Source: Sphingomonas sp. UBA4766 | GTDB taxonomy: Bacteria > Pseudomonadota > Alphaproteobacteria > Sphingomonadales > Sphingomonadaceae | DNA: 13,685 nt | Direction: 5' to 3' | Assembly: GCA_002403415.1 (NCBI GenBank) | Contig: DHHS01000010.1 | Location: 1-13,685, forward strand | In this document: positions 6,182-13,105 of the stretch, one piece after another | Layout: each line of letters begins with the position of its first letter | How positions within the stretch are numbered: the stretch's first letter is position 1 | Position numbers and translations under genes: made by a program | The notes under the pieces: generated by a model | What the model was told of the DNA's origin: nothing | The model's database searches: none | The model's input: only the letters and a program-made list of their open reading frames with translations

Positions 6182-7315
6182 CTAATACCGCCCCCATACA
6201 AAACGCGACGACAGCGCATAATTCCACACCGCCCCCACCAGCACGCCCATCAGCGCCGAAACGGCCCAGCCGCCCTCGCGCGCGTCGTGCAGAAACCCTG
6301 CGACGCCGATATTCGCGACCAACCCCACCGCGCACACCAGGCAGAAAGACACCCAGCCATCGAACAGCGCCCGCACGCCCTTTAGCCGCCGATCGCGATA
6401 GGTAAGCGCGTTGTTGAGGAAGAAATTTGCGGTCATCGCGGTGAATGCCGCAAGTATCTGCCCGCCAAGGAAGGCCCCCTCACCGCCCAGCCGCACCACC
6501 GGGAACAGCACCGACATATGCACGCCCACGCCAATCAGCCCGATGGCGGAAAACATCGCAAAGCGCACCGGGATGATGCGCCCAAACATCCGATCATACA
6601 GCGCGATCAGAAATTCCATCGCAACGACATGATCGAGCTTGCTCTCCCCCACCGCGCGCGTGCGGAAGGTGTAGGGCAACTCGACGAATTTGAGCGGCCG
6701 CGCGCTCGCGGTCATGATGTCGAGCAGGATCTTGAACCCGATCGCATTCAGCCCCGGCACGATTTTGCGTGCAACCTCGCTGCGGATCATGAAAAACCCG
6801 CTCATCGGATCGGTCAGATCGGCCATTAACACCTGACGCGACAGCCGGGTTGCCAGCGCCGATTTTGCCACCCGGTCACGGTCCCAATCGCCCGTACCGC
6901 CACCTGCCACAAAGCGCGAGCCGATCGCGAGTTCAAGCGCAGGGTCAGCGCGAAACGCGGCCAGCATGACGGGGAGCAGCGCCTCGTCATGCTGCAAATC
7001 CCCGTCGATCACCGCGACCAGTGGCGCAGCGGTCGCGCACATCCCCTCGATACAGGCCGATGACAGCCCGCGCCGCCCGATCCGCTGGATCACCCGCACC
7101 CGCCGGTCAGCCCGGGCGAGCGCGCGTGCAGCGTCCGCTGTGCCATCGGGGCTGTCATCATCGACGAAAATCGCTTCCCAGGCGAGCCCGGCAAGCGCCG
7201 CCTCCAGCAGCGCGATCAGCCGCGGGACATTGGCCGCTTCGTTGAAGGTCGGGATGACCACCGCCAGATCGAGCGGTCCCGTCTCCTGATCGCGGTCGGC
7301 AAGCGTTTGCGTCAT
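6182..7315 (-). CDS. DPM1-like family 2 glycosyltransferase fused to GtrA domain
   Basis: A 377-residue two-domain protein. Residues 15-245 form a GT-A family 2 transferase of the dolichol/polyprenyl-phosphate mannose synthase type: LAVVIPTFNEAANV (17-30), FVDDDSPDGTAD (50-61), the metal-binding D104-G-D106 in AVIDGDLQHDE (101-111), and TDPMSGFFMIRSE (168-180), all hallmarks of DPM1. Residues 250-377 hold about four membrane helices of a GtrA domain, with FFLNNALTYRDRR (298-310) and VWNYALSSRFVW (363-374). Such fusions are known, including among archaeal and bacterial DPM-type enzymes. It likely transfers a sugar from GDP- or UDP-sugar to a polyprenyl phosphate and helps present it across the inner membrane. 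I start it at ATG 7313-7315; a TTG at 7349-7351 that overlaps the recO end would add 12 residues. No good ribosome-binding site precedes either. Last gene of the uvrC-to-recO minus run. Confidence 0.88.
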   Translation of the reverse strand: MTQTLADRDQETGPLDLAVVIPTFNEAANVPRLIALLEAALAGLAWEAIFVDDDSPDGTADAARALARADRRVRVIQRIGRRGLSSACIEGMCATAAPLVAVIDGDLQHDEALLPVMLAAFRADPALELAIGSRFVAGGGTGDWDRDRVAKSALATRLSRQVLMADLTDPMSGFFMIRSEVARKIVPGLNAIGFKILLDIMTASARPLKFVELPYTFRTRAVGESKLDHVVAMEFLIALYDRMFGRIIPVRFAMFSAIGLIGVGVHMSVLFPVVRLGGEGAFLGGQILAAFTAMTANFFLNNALTYRDRRLKGVRALFDGWVSFCLVCAVGLVANIGVAGFLHDAREGGWAVSALMGVLVGAVWNYALSSRFVWGRY

Positions 7316-7343
7316 GGCGCGTTCAATGCCGGGCCGGGGGCGA

Positions 7344-8075
7344 TCACGCAACCGCCCTGTTGAGCCGATCGGTCAGCCGCTCGCGCGCGGCAAGTGCCTC
7401 TGCCGCACGGCCCGTGAGGACGTCGCGGGTCAGGAAATGCAAGCTCAGCCGCAGCCCCGCGCCAATCTGCGCCCAATCGCCCGCCCCGCCATCGCGCAGG
7501 AATGGCGGCAGCGCGAGCAGCCGGTCGGCATAGGGCGCTCCTGCGCCCGCACTCACCGCCGCACCGCTCTTTGGGCTGACCCAGACCAGATCATCGGTGC
7601 CGCCCGTCACCGCGCAGCGACGCAGGTCCAGCCCAAAGCCGAGTTCGGCCATCAGCAACAGCTCATAACGCACAATCGCCGCCGCCCAATCGCGCGCGAC
7701 AGGGGCAGCCTCCACCGCATCAAGCACGGCGGCCAGCGTATCGAAAATCGCGGGATAGGGCTGCGCCTCGGGCACGGCGACGGCCGTCAGCGCGGTCAAC
7801 CAGTCGATCGCCGCCGCTGGCAGCGGTTCGGCGAACAGCGGCGCGCGGCTATGAATAAGCTCAACGGTCAGCGCGGCAAGCTGGCTCTCGGTCCGCGCGC
7901 GCCAATCGCCCGCGATAATGTTGCCCGCTAGCAGCACGGGTTGCAGCCGCGTCGACCGCCCACCGCGCACATAGCCGGGTTGCACCCCGTGATCGCGGGT
8001 GAGCGCGCGCACCACCGCGCCGTGCTCGCCATGCGCGCGAACCGCAAGGATGGTGGCGTCGGCACAAAACTGCAT
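7344..8075 (-). CDS. recO: DNA repair protein RecO
   Basis: A 243-residue RecO, the same length as the E. coli protein. Residues 1-80 make the OB fold (TILAVRAHGEHGAVVRALTRDHGVQPGYVRGG is the typical first part), followed by an all-alpha domain with RYELLLMAELGFGLDL (136-151). The next block, RRCAVTGGTDDLVWVSPKSGAAVS (152-175), is the alphaproteobacterial form of the zinc-finger region, with only one cysteine, C154, so it probably does not bind zinc. RecO helps RecR load RecA onto SSB-coated DNA in the RecFOR pathway and anneals complementary strands. ATG 8073-8075 is the only sensible start and has no Shine-Dalgarno sequence. It lies 36 bases downstream of the BioF2-like gene, and a TATAGC box placed as a leaderless promoter sits just before it. 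Confidence 0.93.
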   Translation of the reverse strand: MQFCADATILAVRAHGEHGAVVRALTRDHGVQPGYVRGGRSTRLQPVLLAGNIIAGDWRARTESQLAALTVELIHSRAPLFAEPLPAAAIDWLTALTAVAVPEAQPYPAIFDTLAAVLDAVEAAPVARDWAAAIVRYELLLMAELGFGLDLRRCAVTGGTDDLVWVSPKSGAAVSAGAGAPYADRLLALPPFLRDGGAGDWAQIGAGLRLSLHFLTRDVLTGRAAEALAARERLTDRLNRAVA

Positions 8076-8080
8076 CGCGC

Positions 8081-8090
8081 CGCTATAGCG
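8081..8090 (-). promoter_or_regulatory. CGCTATAGCG palindrome, candidate leaderless promoter -10 of recO
   Basis: CGCTATAGCG is a perfect 10-base palindrome. Read on the minus strand, TATAGC ends six bases before the A of the recO ATG, which is exactly where a -10 box would lie if transcription began at that A. recO has no ribosome-binding site, which fits leaderless translation. A clear -35 is not visible: the best region is the TTTCGC/TTCGCG stretch 17-19 bases upstream. A chance palindrome is the alternative. Confidence 0.35.
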
Positions 8091-8111
8091 CGGACGGGCG
8101 ATCTCGCGAAA

Positions 8112-9005
8112 TCAGCGACGGATGCGCCGCGCGAGCGCTTGCAGGCCGAACCGCTCGACCAACCGCTTGCCAAGCGCCATCGCGCCGTCAAACCCGGCCA
8201 GCGCGAGCACCGTCGCCCGGTTGGCGATGGTCGACCGCAGCAGCAGGACATCGACACACGCGACGCCGCCAGTCGCAAACTGGCGCTTGTGCTGCCCCTC
8301 ACCCTCGGTGAAATCGAAGCGGCGGTGACACCCTTCGGCAAACAGATCGCGCATAGCCTCGATCTGGAGCACGCTGCCCGGCGACAACTCGGCGACATCG
8401 GGGTCGTGGCCGACATGGTCATAACGCACCGTGCCGCCCGCTATCGGGCAGTAAAGATAGGCAACCGGGCGATCGTCGATATAGAGCAACCACGCGCGCA
8501 CCGCGTCGGCGGCGGCGGCGCGCACCATCGCGCCGATAAAGCCCGGATCGTCGGGCAGGCCGCCGCCCAGCAGCTTTTCCTGATAGGTTTTGGCCGAAAT
8601 TCCCCGCGCGATCATGTGGAATGCCTCAATCTCAGCGGGGTTGCGATAGCGGCGAATGTCGAGCGCCCCGCCCGACACCTGCGCGAGCTTCTTTGCCTTG
8701 CGCTTGATGCCCGAGCGCGTGTTAGCACTCAGCGTCGCGAGATAGGCGTCAAACCCCGTCGTCAGGTCGATGAAATGCCGGGTATAACGCTGGCGCGCAA
8801 AGGTGATGAAGCCCTCCACGCTCAGCTCGGCTAGCTGCGCTTCGGGCAAGGACGTGATCGCATAGCCATCCACGCCCCGGTCAAGCGCGGGCAGTGCGGG
8901 CAGCGGTTCACCCAGGCCAAGCGCCACCCGGATCAGGCGGCGCTCAACCGCAAACAGCGTGCGCGCGCCGACCTGAAACCGCAGCGGCAGGCGCGTGGCA
9001 GTCAT
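8112..9005 (-). CDS. BioF2/CelD-like GNAT acyltransferase
   Basis: A 297-residue protein resembling the Acetyltransf_6 (CelD/BcsL, BioF2-like) branch of GNAT enzymes, related in fold to FemAB peptidyltransferases. Supporting blocks are FDAYLATLSANTRSGIKRKAKKL (residues 85-107, the usual 'W...L....R..lrr..r.l' box), YRNPAEIEAFHMIARGISAKTYQ (120-142), AWLLYIDDRPVAYLYCPIAGGTVRYDHVGHDP (171-202) and SPGSVLQIEAMRDLFAEGCHRRFDFTEGEGQHKRQFAT (208-245). The final FDFTEGEGQHKRQF block is the family's most constant part. Such proteins usually act in exopolysaccharide or cell-envelope synthesis. Its ATG (9003-9005) overlaps the deacetylase stop in an ATGA, so the two are translationally coupled. Acyl donor and acceptor are unknown; an N-acyl sugar is my guess from the neighbour. 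Confidence 0.78.
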   Translation of the reverse strand: MTATRLPLRFQVGARTLFAVERRLIRVALGLGEPLPALPALDRGVDGYAITSLPEAQLAELSVEGFITFARQRYTRHFIDLTTGFDAYLATLSANTRSGIKRKAKKLAQVSGGALDIRRYRNPAEIEAFHMIARGISAKTYQEKLLGGGLPDDPGFIGAMVRAAAADAVRAWLLYIDDRPVAYLYCPIAGGTVRYDHVGHDPDVAELSPGSVLQIEAMRDLFAEGCHRRFDFTEGEGQHKRQFATGGVACVDVLLLRSTIANRATVLALAGFDGAMALGKRLVERFGLQALARRIRR

Positions 9006-9955
9006 GCCGCGCGCTCCGCAACCAGATTCGACCAAAGCTGTTCGGCTTGCCGCCAGTAATAGCGCCCGAGATGGGGCTTTAGCGGCGTGTCGCGCCGATC
9101 CAGCGGCACCGCCGGTGCAGCACCCATCGTTTGCGTCGGCAACAGCGCGCGATGCTCAGCCAGCAGCGCGCACAGCGCATCGAACCGCCGGACATGCACC
9201 ATATTGGGCGCGGTGCCCGCCCGATTGGCCAGCTCAAAACTGTGGCTGACAATCACAACCGCCGCATGGCGTTCCAGCCGCGCATGGCCAAGTGCGGCGC
9301 GCAATTCGCTCGCCGACAGCGCGCAAATCTGCATCGTGCGCAACCGCCCCGGGCGATCCTCGATCAGCGATACCGGCATCTCGGTCAGCCCGCGGTGGCG
9401 GATGGGTGCAATTTGCGTGGGTGGCAAATCCACCTTGCTGAGGCTAGGCGCCATCGCGCCATTATGGCTGCTGTCGATCGAAAAGCCGAGTGCTGTCAGC
9501 GCATCGAGAGTGTCGCCATTGGCGGCATAGCTGCCGCTGCGAAACGCGACCGGCGCGGGCGCACCCGCCGCGATCAGCAGGTCGCGCGCCTGTCCGATCA
9601 GCGCCTGCTGCGCCGCCCGGTTATAATCGGTCAGATTGCCGGGCGCATCGGCGCTGCGATCATCGATCCGCGCGCCGGTCCAATTGGGGTGGAGGTGAAG
9701 TTGCACATCCTGCCCTGCGTCAAGGATCGCGCCAACCACGCGCTTGATCGGATCAGCCCCGTAAACCAGCACCGGCATCGGATCGACAAAGAACGTCGCT
9801 TTCAGCCCATGCTCGCGCAGTCGCGCGAGGTGATAGGACACGCCGACCCCAGCCGGCTCGATCGAGCGGTCATAAACGCTCGCGACGTCAAGCCCCGCGC
9901 GATGGTGGCGCCAGGCGATTTCGGTGTCGACGGTGAGGAAAACGGGTGTCGGCAT
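9002..9955 (-). CDS. Polysaccharide deacetylase-like (NodB/CE4, WalW-like) protein
   Basis: A 317-residue protein with a NodB-type fold. The first motif is FLTVDTEIAW (residues 6-15) with D10 in the catalytic-base position. KATFFVDP (52-59) is the family's typical second strand. The metal motif is changed: instead of H-x3-H it reads VQLHLHPNW (84-92), with H87 and H89. Motif 3 is AFRSGSYAAN (137-146) with R139, and SIDSSHN (159-165) plus IVSHSFEL near the end close the barrel. This pattern recalls the WalW-type subgroup found in lipopolysaccharide and exopolysaccharide clusters. It would remove an acetyl group from an N-acetyl sugar. No signal peptide is visible, so a cytoplasmic lipid-linked or nucleotide-sugar substrate is plausible. 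Start ATG 9953-9955 follows uvrC by 51 bases; it overlaps the acyltransferase by four bases. Confidence 0.8.
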   Translation of the reverse strand: MPTPVFLTVDTEIAWRHHRAGLDVASVYDRSIEPAGVGVSYHLARLREHGLKATFFVDPMPVLVYGADPIKRVVGAILDAGQDVQLHLHPNWTGARIDDRSADAPGNLTDYNRAAQQALIGQARDLLIAAGAPAPVAFRSGSYAANGDTLDALTALGFSIDSSHNGAMAPSLSKVDLPPTQIAPIRHRGLTEMPVSLIEDRPGRLRTMQICALSASELRAALGHARLERHAAVVIVSHSFELANRAGTAPNMVHVRRFDALCALLAEHRALLPTQTMGAAPAVPLDRRDTPLKPHLGRYYWRQAEQLWSNLVAERAA

Positions 9956-10006
9956 GGCCCGGAATTAGGCGCAAACCGTGAAGAATCCCGAAACGCTGCG
10001 GCCAAA

Positions 10007-11947
10007 TCAGCGCGGGTTGAAGAAATCGTGCAACTGCTGCGCGACGGCCGCACTGATCCCTGGCGCTTTTTGCAAATCCTCAAGCGATGCGCCACGCACC
10101 GCGCGCGCGGTGCCGAAATGCATCAGCAGCGCCTTTTTGCGCGCCGGACCAATGCCGGGCACATCGTCCAGCGGGCTCGCGCCGATTGCCCTTGCCCGCT
10201 TCGCCCGATGCGCGCCAATCGCAAAGCGGTGCGCCTCATCACGCAACCGTTGGAGGTAAAACAGCACCGGCGCGTTGACCGGCAATTGAAATTCGCGCCC
10301 ATCCATCAGGTGAAACACCTCGCGCCCGTCGCGACCATGATGCGGTCCCTTGGCGATGCCGACGAGGCAGACATCCTCAATCTCGAGCGCGTCGAGCACT
10401 GCGCGCGCGACATTCAAATGGCCGCGCCCGCCGTCGATCAGCACCAGATCGGGCCAATCGCCCGCAGCGCGGTCGGGATCATCGGCCTGCGCGCGCGTGA
10501 ACCGCCGGGTCAGCACTTCGCGCATCATCGCGAAATCATCGCCCGGTTCGGTCGCAGAATTTTTGATGTTGAACTTGCGATATTGGCCTTTGCGAAAACC
10601 CTCTGGCCCCGCCACCACCATCGCGCCCAGCGCGTTGGTGCCCTGAATATGGCTGTTGTCGTAAATTTCGATGCGGTCGGGCGGCTCCGGCAAGTCGAAC
10701 AGCTCGGCCAACTCGCGCAGCAACCGCGCCTGTGTCGTGCTTTCCGCCAAACGGCGGTCGAGCGCTTCCTCAGCATTACGCTTGGCCTGATCGAGCAATT
10801 TGCGCCGCACTCCGCGCTGCGGCACCGAGAACGCGACCCTGTGCCCGGCACGCGCCCCCAGCGCCTCGCCCAGCAGCGCGCCATCCGGCAGCTCGCGGTC
10901 GAGCAGCACCGTGCGCGGCGGTGGCACTTCCTCATAAAATTGACCCAGAAAAGCGGTCAGCACTTCCTCCTCCGGCACATCGTTGGTGTGCGCGGGGAAA
11001 AAGCTGCGATGCCCCCAATTCTGGCCGCCGCGAATGAAAAACGCCTGCACCCCGATCACGCCATTGCGGTTGGCCATCGCAAACACATCGGCGTCGCCGA
11101 CACCATCGGCGTTGATCGCCTGTGACCCCTGAATGAACGTCAGCGCGCGCAGCCGGTCGCGCAGGATCGCGGCAAGCTCAAAGTCCATCGCCGCCGCCGC
11201 CGCCTCCATCTGCGCGCCAAGCTTGGCCTGAACCTGAGTCGATTTGCCGCCCAGAAACGCCTTGGCGTCCGCCACAAGCTCGGCATAGTCATCGGTCGAA
11301 ATCCGACCGACGCACGGCGCTGAACAGCGCTTGATCTGATAGAGCAGGCACGGGCGATCGCGCCGTTTCATGAAACCATCGGTGCAACTGCGCAGCAGAA
11401 ACAGCTTTTGCAGCGCGTTCAGCGTGGTGTTGACCGCGCCCGCACCGGCAAAGGGGCCGTAATAATTGCCCTTTGCCCGCCGGGCGCCGCGATGCTTCTG
11501 AATACGCGGAAAGTCGTGATCGGCCCGCAACAGAATGAACGGGAAGCTTTTGTCATCGCGCAACAGTACATTATAGGCCGGGCGATAACGTTTGATGAGT
11601 TGCGCTTCGAGCAGCAACGCTTCGGCTTCATTATTTGTGGTCACGATCGTCATTGACCGAGTCAGCGCGACCATCCGTTGCAACCGCTTTGGCAAGCGAT
11701 CGACTTGAGTATAATTGGTGACTCGGCTTTTCAGTGCCCTGGCTTTACCGACATAAAGCACATCGCCGCGCGCGTCCTGCATCCGGTAAACGCCGGGCCG
11801 CGCGGGCAGCGTCGCGAGCACGTTGCGGATCGCGGCGACCCCGCCCGCAAGGTCAGGTGCATCAGCACCGCGCACGGCATAGGTCGCCTGCTCCTCGGCA
11901 AAGCGGTCGGGCATGGCGGGCGAAGCAGTGGGCGTGGGCTGAGCCAT
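10007..11947 (-). CDS. uvrC: Excinuclease ABC subunit C
   Basis: A 646-residue UvrC, the nuclease of nucleotide excision repair that cuts on both sides of a lesion in the UvrB-DNA complex. Domains in order: GIY-YIG nuclease with PGVY (51-54), YVGKAR (65-70) and NNEAEALLLE (105-114) for the 3' cut; cysteine cluster C188, C200, C208, C212; UVR motif around 240-270 for UvrB contact; RNase H-like nuclease with IYDNSHIQGT (428-437), LVLIDGGRGH (501-510) and RDEAHRFAI (569-577) for the 5' cut; and a helix-hairpin-helix pair (594-642, DVPGIGPARKK and KAPGISAAVA). The GIY-YIG domain starts about 35 residues later than in E. coli because of an N-terminal extension. An internal ATG at residue 12 (11914) is an alternative start; no strong Shine-Dalgarno precedes either. 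First gene of the run leading to the deacetylase, acyltransferase, recO and GT2-GtrA. Confidence 0.97.
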   Translation of the reverse strand: MAQPTPTASPAMPDRFAEEQATYAVRGADAPDLAGGVAAIRNVLATLPARPGVYRMQDARGDVLYVGKARALKSRVTNYTQVDRLPKRLQRMVALTRSMTIVTTNNEAEALLLEAQLIKRYRPAYNVLLRDDKSFPFILLRADHDFPRIQKHRGARRAKGNYYGPFAGAGAVNTTLNALQKLFLLRSCTDGFMKRRDRPCLLYQIKRCSAPCVGRISTDDYAELVADAKAFLGGKSTQVQAKLGAQMEAAAAAMDFELAAILRDRLRALTFIQGSQAINADGVGDADVFAMANRNGVIGVQAFFIRGGQNWGHRSFFPAHTNDVPEEEVLTAFLGQFYEEVPPPRTVLLDRELPDGALLGEALGARAGHRVAFSVPQRGVRRKLLDQAKRNAEEALDRRLAESTTQARLLRELAELFDLPEPPDRIEIYDNSHIQGTNALGAMVVAGPEGFRKGQYRKFNIKNSATEPGDDFAMMREVLTRRFTRAQADDPDRAAGDWPDLVLIDGGRGHLNVARAVLDALEIEDVCLVGIAKGPHHGRDGREVFHLMDGREFQLPVNAPVLFYLQRLRDEAHRFAIGAHRAKRARAIGASPLDDVPGIGPARKKALLMHFGTARAVRGASLEDLQKAPGISAAVAQQLHDFFNPR

Positions 11948-11965
11948 GGATCTAGCGCGGTCGCC

Positions 11966-11991
11966 GGTGAGGGACGAAAAACGCCCTCACC
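11966..11991. promoter_or_regulatory. Imperfect hairpin upstream of uvrC
   Basis: GGTGAGGG (11966-11973) pairs with CCCTCACC (11984-11991), extended by CG/CG inside with one bulged A and an AAAAA loop. It lies 18-45 bases ahead of the uvrC start, so it would be in the uvrC leader or at the end of the transcript from 12441. No T-run follows on either strand. Confidence 0.45.
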
Positions 11992-12020
11992 CAGGAGATA
12001 TGTCGGTTCTCAGGCGCACG

Positions 12021-12051
12021 CCGGCGGCCTGCCCGATCGCAGCGCCGCCGG
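12021..12051 (-). terminator. Strong GC-rich hairpin after the small secreted-protein gene
   Basis: CCGGCGGC (12021-12028) pairs with GCCGCCGG (12044-12051), continued inward by CTGC (12029-12032) with GCAG (12039-12042), one bulged C and a six-base loop: 12 base pairs in all. It is 43 bases past the stop of the minus-strand gene ending at 12094 and 74 bases before uvrC. Position suggests transcript end protection or termination between the two, but there is no U-tract, so an intrinsic terminator of the standard type is not established. Confidence 0.45.
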
Positions 12052-12093
12052 GGGTTCGCGACCGGGCCGTTAACCCGATCGGCGCTCCGCAAG

Positions 12094-12441
12094 TTATTTG
12101 ATCGCAGCGAGCCCGTCAGCAAGCTTCTTCATCAGTTCGTCGGTGATCTGACCCTGCGACAAGGGCTGCACCTGCGCAAAGCTCATTGCCTTGATCTGAT
12201 CATAAAACGGGTTCTGGGTAATGTCGCCGCCGAGCACCGACGTCAGCACCGCCTTTGCCTTTTCATCGGCAACAAGCTGTTCGATCGGTGTATCGACCGT
12301 GAACTTGGCCGCGCCAGCCGGCGCCGTGGCAGGGGGGGTCGCCGTGGTCGCGCCGGGCGCGGGCGTCGGCGTGGGCGTCGTTTGGGCAAGAACGGGGGCA
12401 GCGGCGAACAACGTCAACGCGGCAGCGGCGATAAGCTTCAT
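12094..12441 (-). CDS. Small secreted protein of unknown function
   Basis: A 115-residue protein. ATG 12439-12441 is chosen because GAGG lies five bases upstream and because it gives a clean Sec signal peptide: MK, then the hydrophobic LIAAAALTLFAAAPV, with cleavage likely after LA or LAQ near residue 19-20. A Thr/Pro/Ala-rich linker (20-46) follows. The remaining 69 residues form a compact domain: FTVDTPIEQLVADEKAKAVLTSVLG (47-71), NPFYDQIKAMSFAQVQPLSQGQITDELMKKLADGLAAIK (77-115). Helical, no cysteine, no catalytic motif recognisable. I recall similar short hypothetical proteins in sphingomonads but know no function. It lies on the same strand as and 106 bases downstream of atpF, so it may be read from the atp operon or have its own promoter. 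Confidence 0.8.
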   Translation of the reverse strand: MKLIAAAALTLFAAAPVLAQTTPTPTPAPGATTATPPATAPAGAAKFTVDTPIEQLVADEKAKAVLTSVLGGDITQNPFYDQIKAMSFAQVQPLSQGQITDELMKKLADGLAAIK

Positions 12442-12460
12442 ACAAACCTCAAGGCATGGC

Positions 12461-12479
12461 GCGGTCACCAACTGACCGC
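12461..12479. promoter_or_regulatory. Perfect 7-base inverted repeat between atpF and the small secreted-protein gene
   Basis: GCGGTCA (12461-12467) and TGACCGC (12473-12479) flank a CCAAC loop. It lies 20 bases upstream of the start at 12441 and 69 bases past the atpF stop. It could be an operator, a leader hairpin or an RNA end of the atp transcript; it lacks a T-run. The rest of the 106-base gap shows no convincing promoter. Confidence 0.4.
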
Positions 12480-12547
12480 TCGATATCCTCGCTGGTTTTC
12501 TCGCGTAATGCTAGCGCAATTGCGACGCAGCGAGCGTAATTCAGCGA

Positions 12548-13093
12548 TCAATTCGGCCGCGACAGCCCGGCAATCGTCCGATCGACCAACGCGCGATCAG
12601 CATTGGCTCCGTGTTGGTCGGCAATGATCGCGCCCGCTGCATTCGCGGCGGCCTGTGCGGCAACCGCACGGACATCAGCCAGCGCGCTGCGCTCGGCGGC
12701 GGCGATCTTGTCCTCCGCCATCTTGGTGCGCCGCGCGACCAGTTCGCGCGCATCCGCCTCTGCCTTGGCGAGCATGGCCTTTGCCTCTGCTTCGGCCTGC
12801 GCGACAATCGCGGCGGCATCGCCTGCGCTTGCCGCCGACCGCGCCTTGGCGTCCGCCAACATCGCTTCTGCCTCGGCGCGAAGGGTCGCTGCCTCATCGA
12901 GCTGTGCGCGGATCGTGGCGATTCGCGCATCGAGCGCCTTCGCAATCATTTGTGGCGCCTTGGCGTAGAAAATCGCGATCAGGAAAAAGATCGTCAGCCC
13001 GACATAGACCCAACCTTCAGCGCTGAGGCCGAGCAGCGTGGGTCCGTGGTGATCGACAGCGGCATGACCCGCCGCAAGAATGGCACCCGTCAT
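12548..13093 (-). CDS. atpF: F0F1 ATP synthase subunit b
   Basis: A 181-residue subunit b, one arm of the peripheral stalk that holds F1 still against the rotor. A short N-terminus leads into one membrane helix (about 26-46, WVYVGLTIFFLIAIFYAKAP). Next comes DARIATIRAQLDEAATLRAEAEAMLADAKA and a long alanine/glutamate-rich coiled coil to about residue 155, ending in an F1-contact segment. Start ATG 13091-13093; its AAGGA ribosome-binding site (on the minus strand) overlaps the TAA stop of the preceding b' gene, with a 12-base gap between genes, so the two are likely coupled. The b' then b order after subunit c is the alphaproteobacterial arrangement. Confidence 0.93.
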   Translation of the reverse strand: MTGAILAAGHAAVDHHGPTLLGLSAEGWVYVGLTIFFLIAIFYAKAPQMIAKALDARIATIRAQLDEAATLRAEAEAMLADAKARSAASAGDAAAIVAQAEAEAKAMLAKAEADARELVARRTKMAEDKIAAAERSALADVRAVAAQAAANAAGAIIADQHGANADRALVDRTIAGLSRPN

Positions 13094-13105
13094 CGTCCGT
13101 CGTCC

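Noticed and set aside
9131..11125. A 664-codon open frame on the plus strand, antisense to uvrC and the deacetylase gene
   Set aside because: Both genes beneath it show full family motifs. The antisense product is Arg/His/Gln/Ala-rich with no recognisable domain, as expected for a shadow frame in GC-rich DNA.
12489..12535. CTCGCTG...CAGCGAG arms downstream of atpF as an atp terminator
   Set aside because: The loop is over 30 bases and no T-run follows on the minus strand, so it does not meet the form of an intrinsic terminator.
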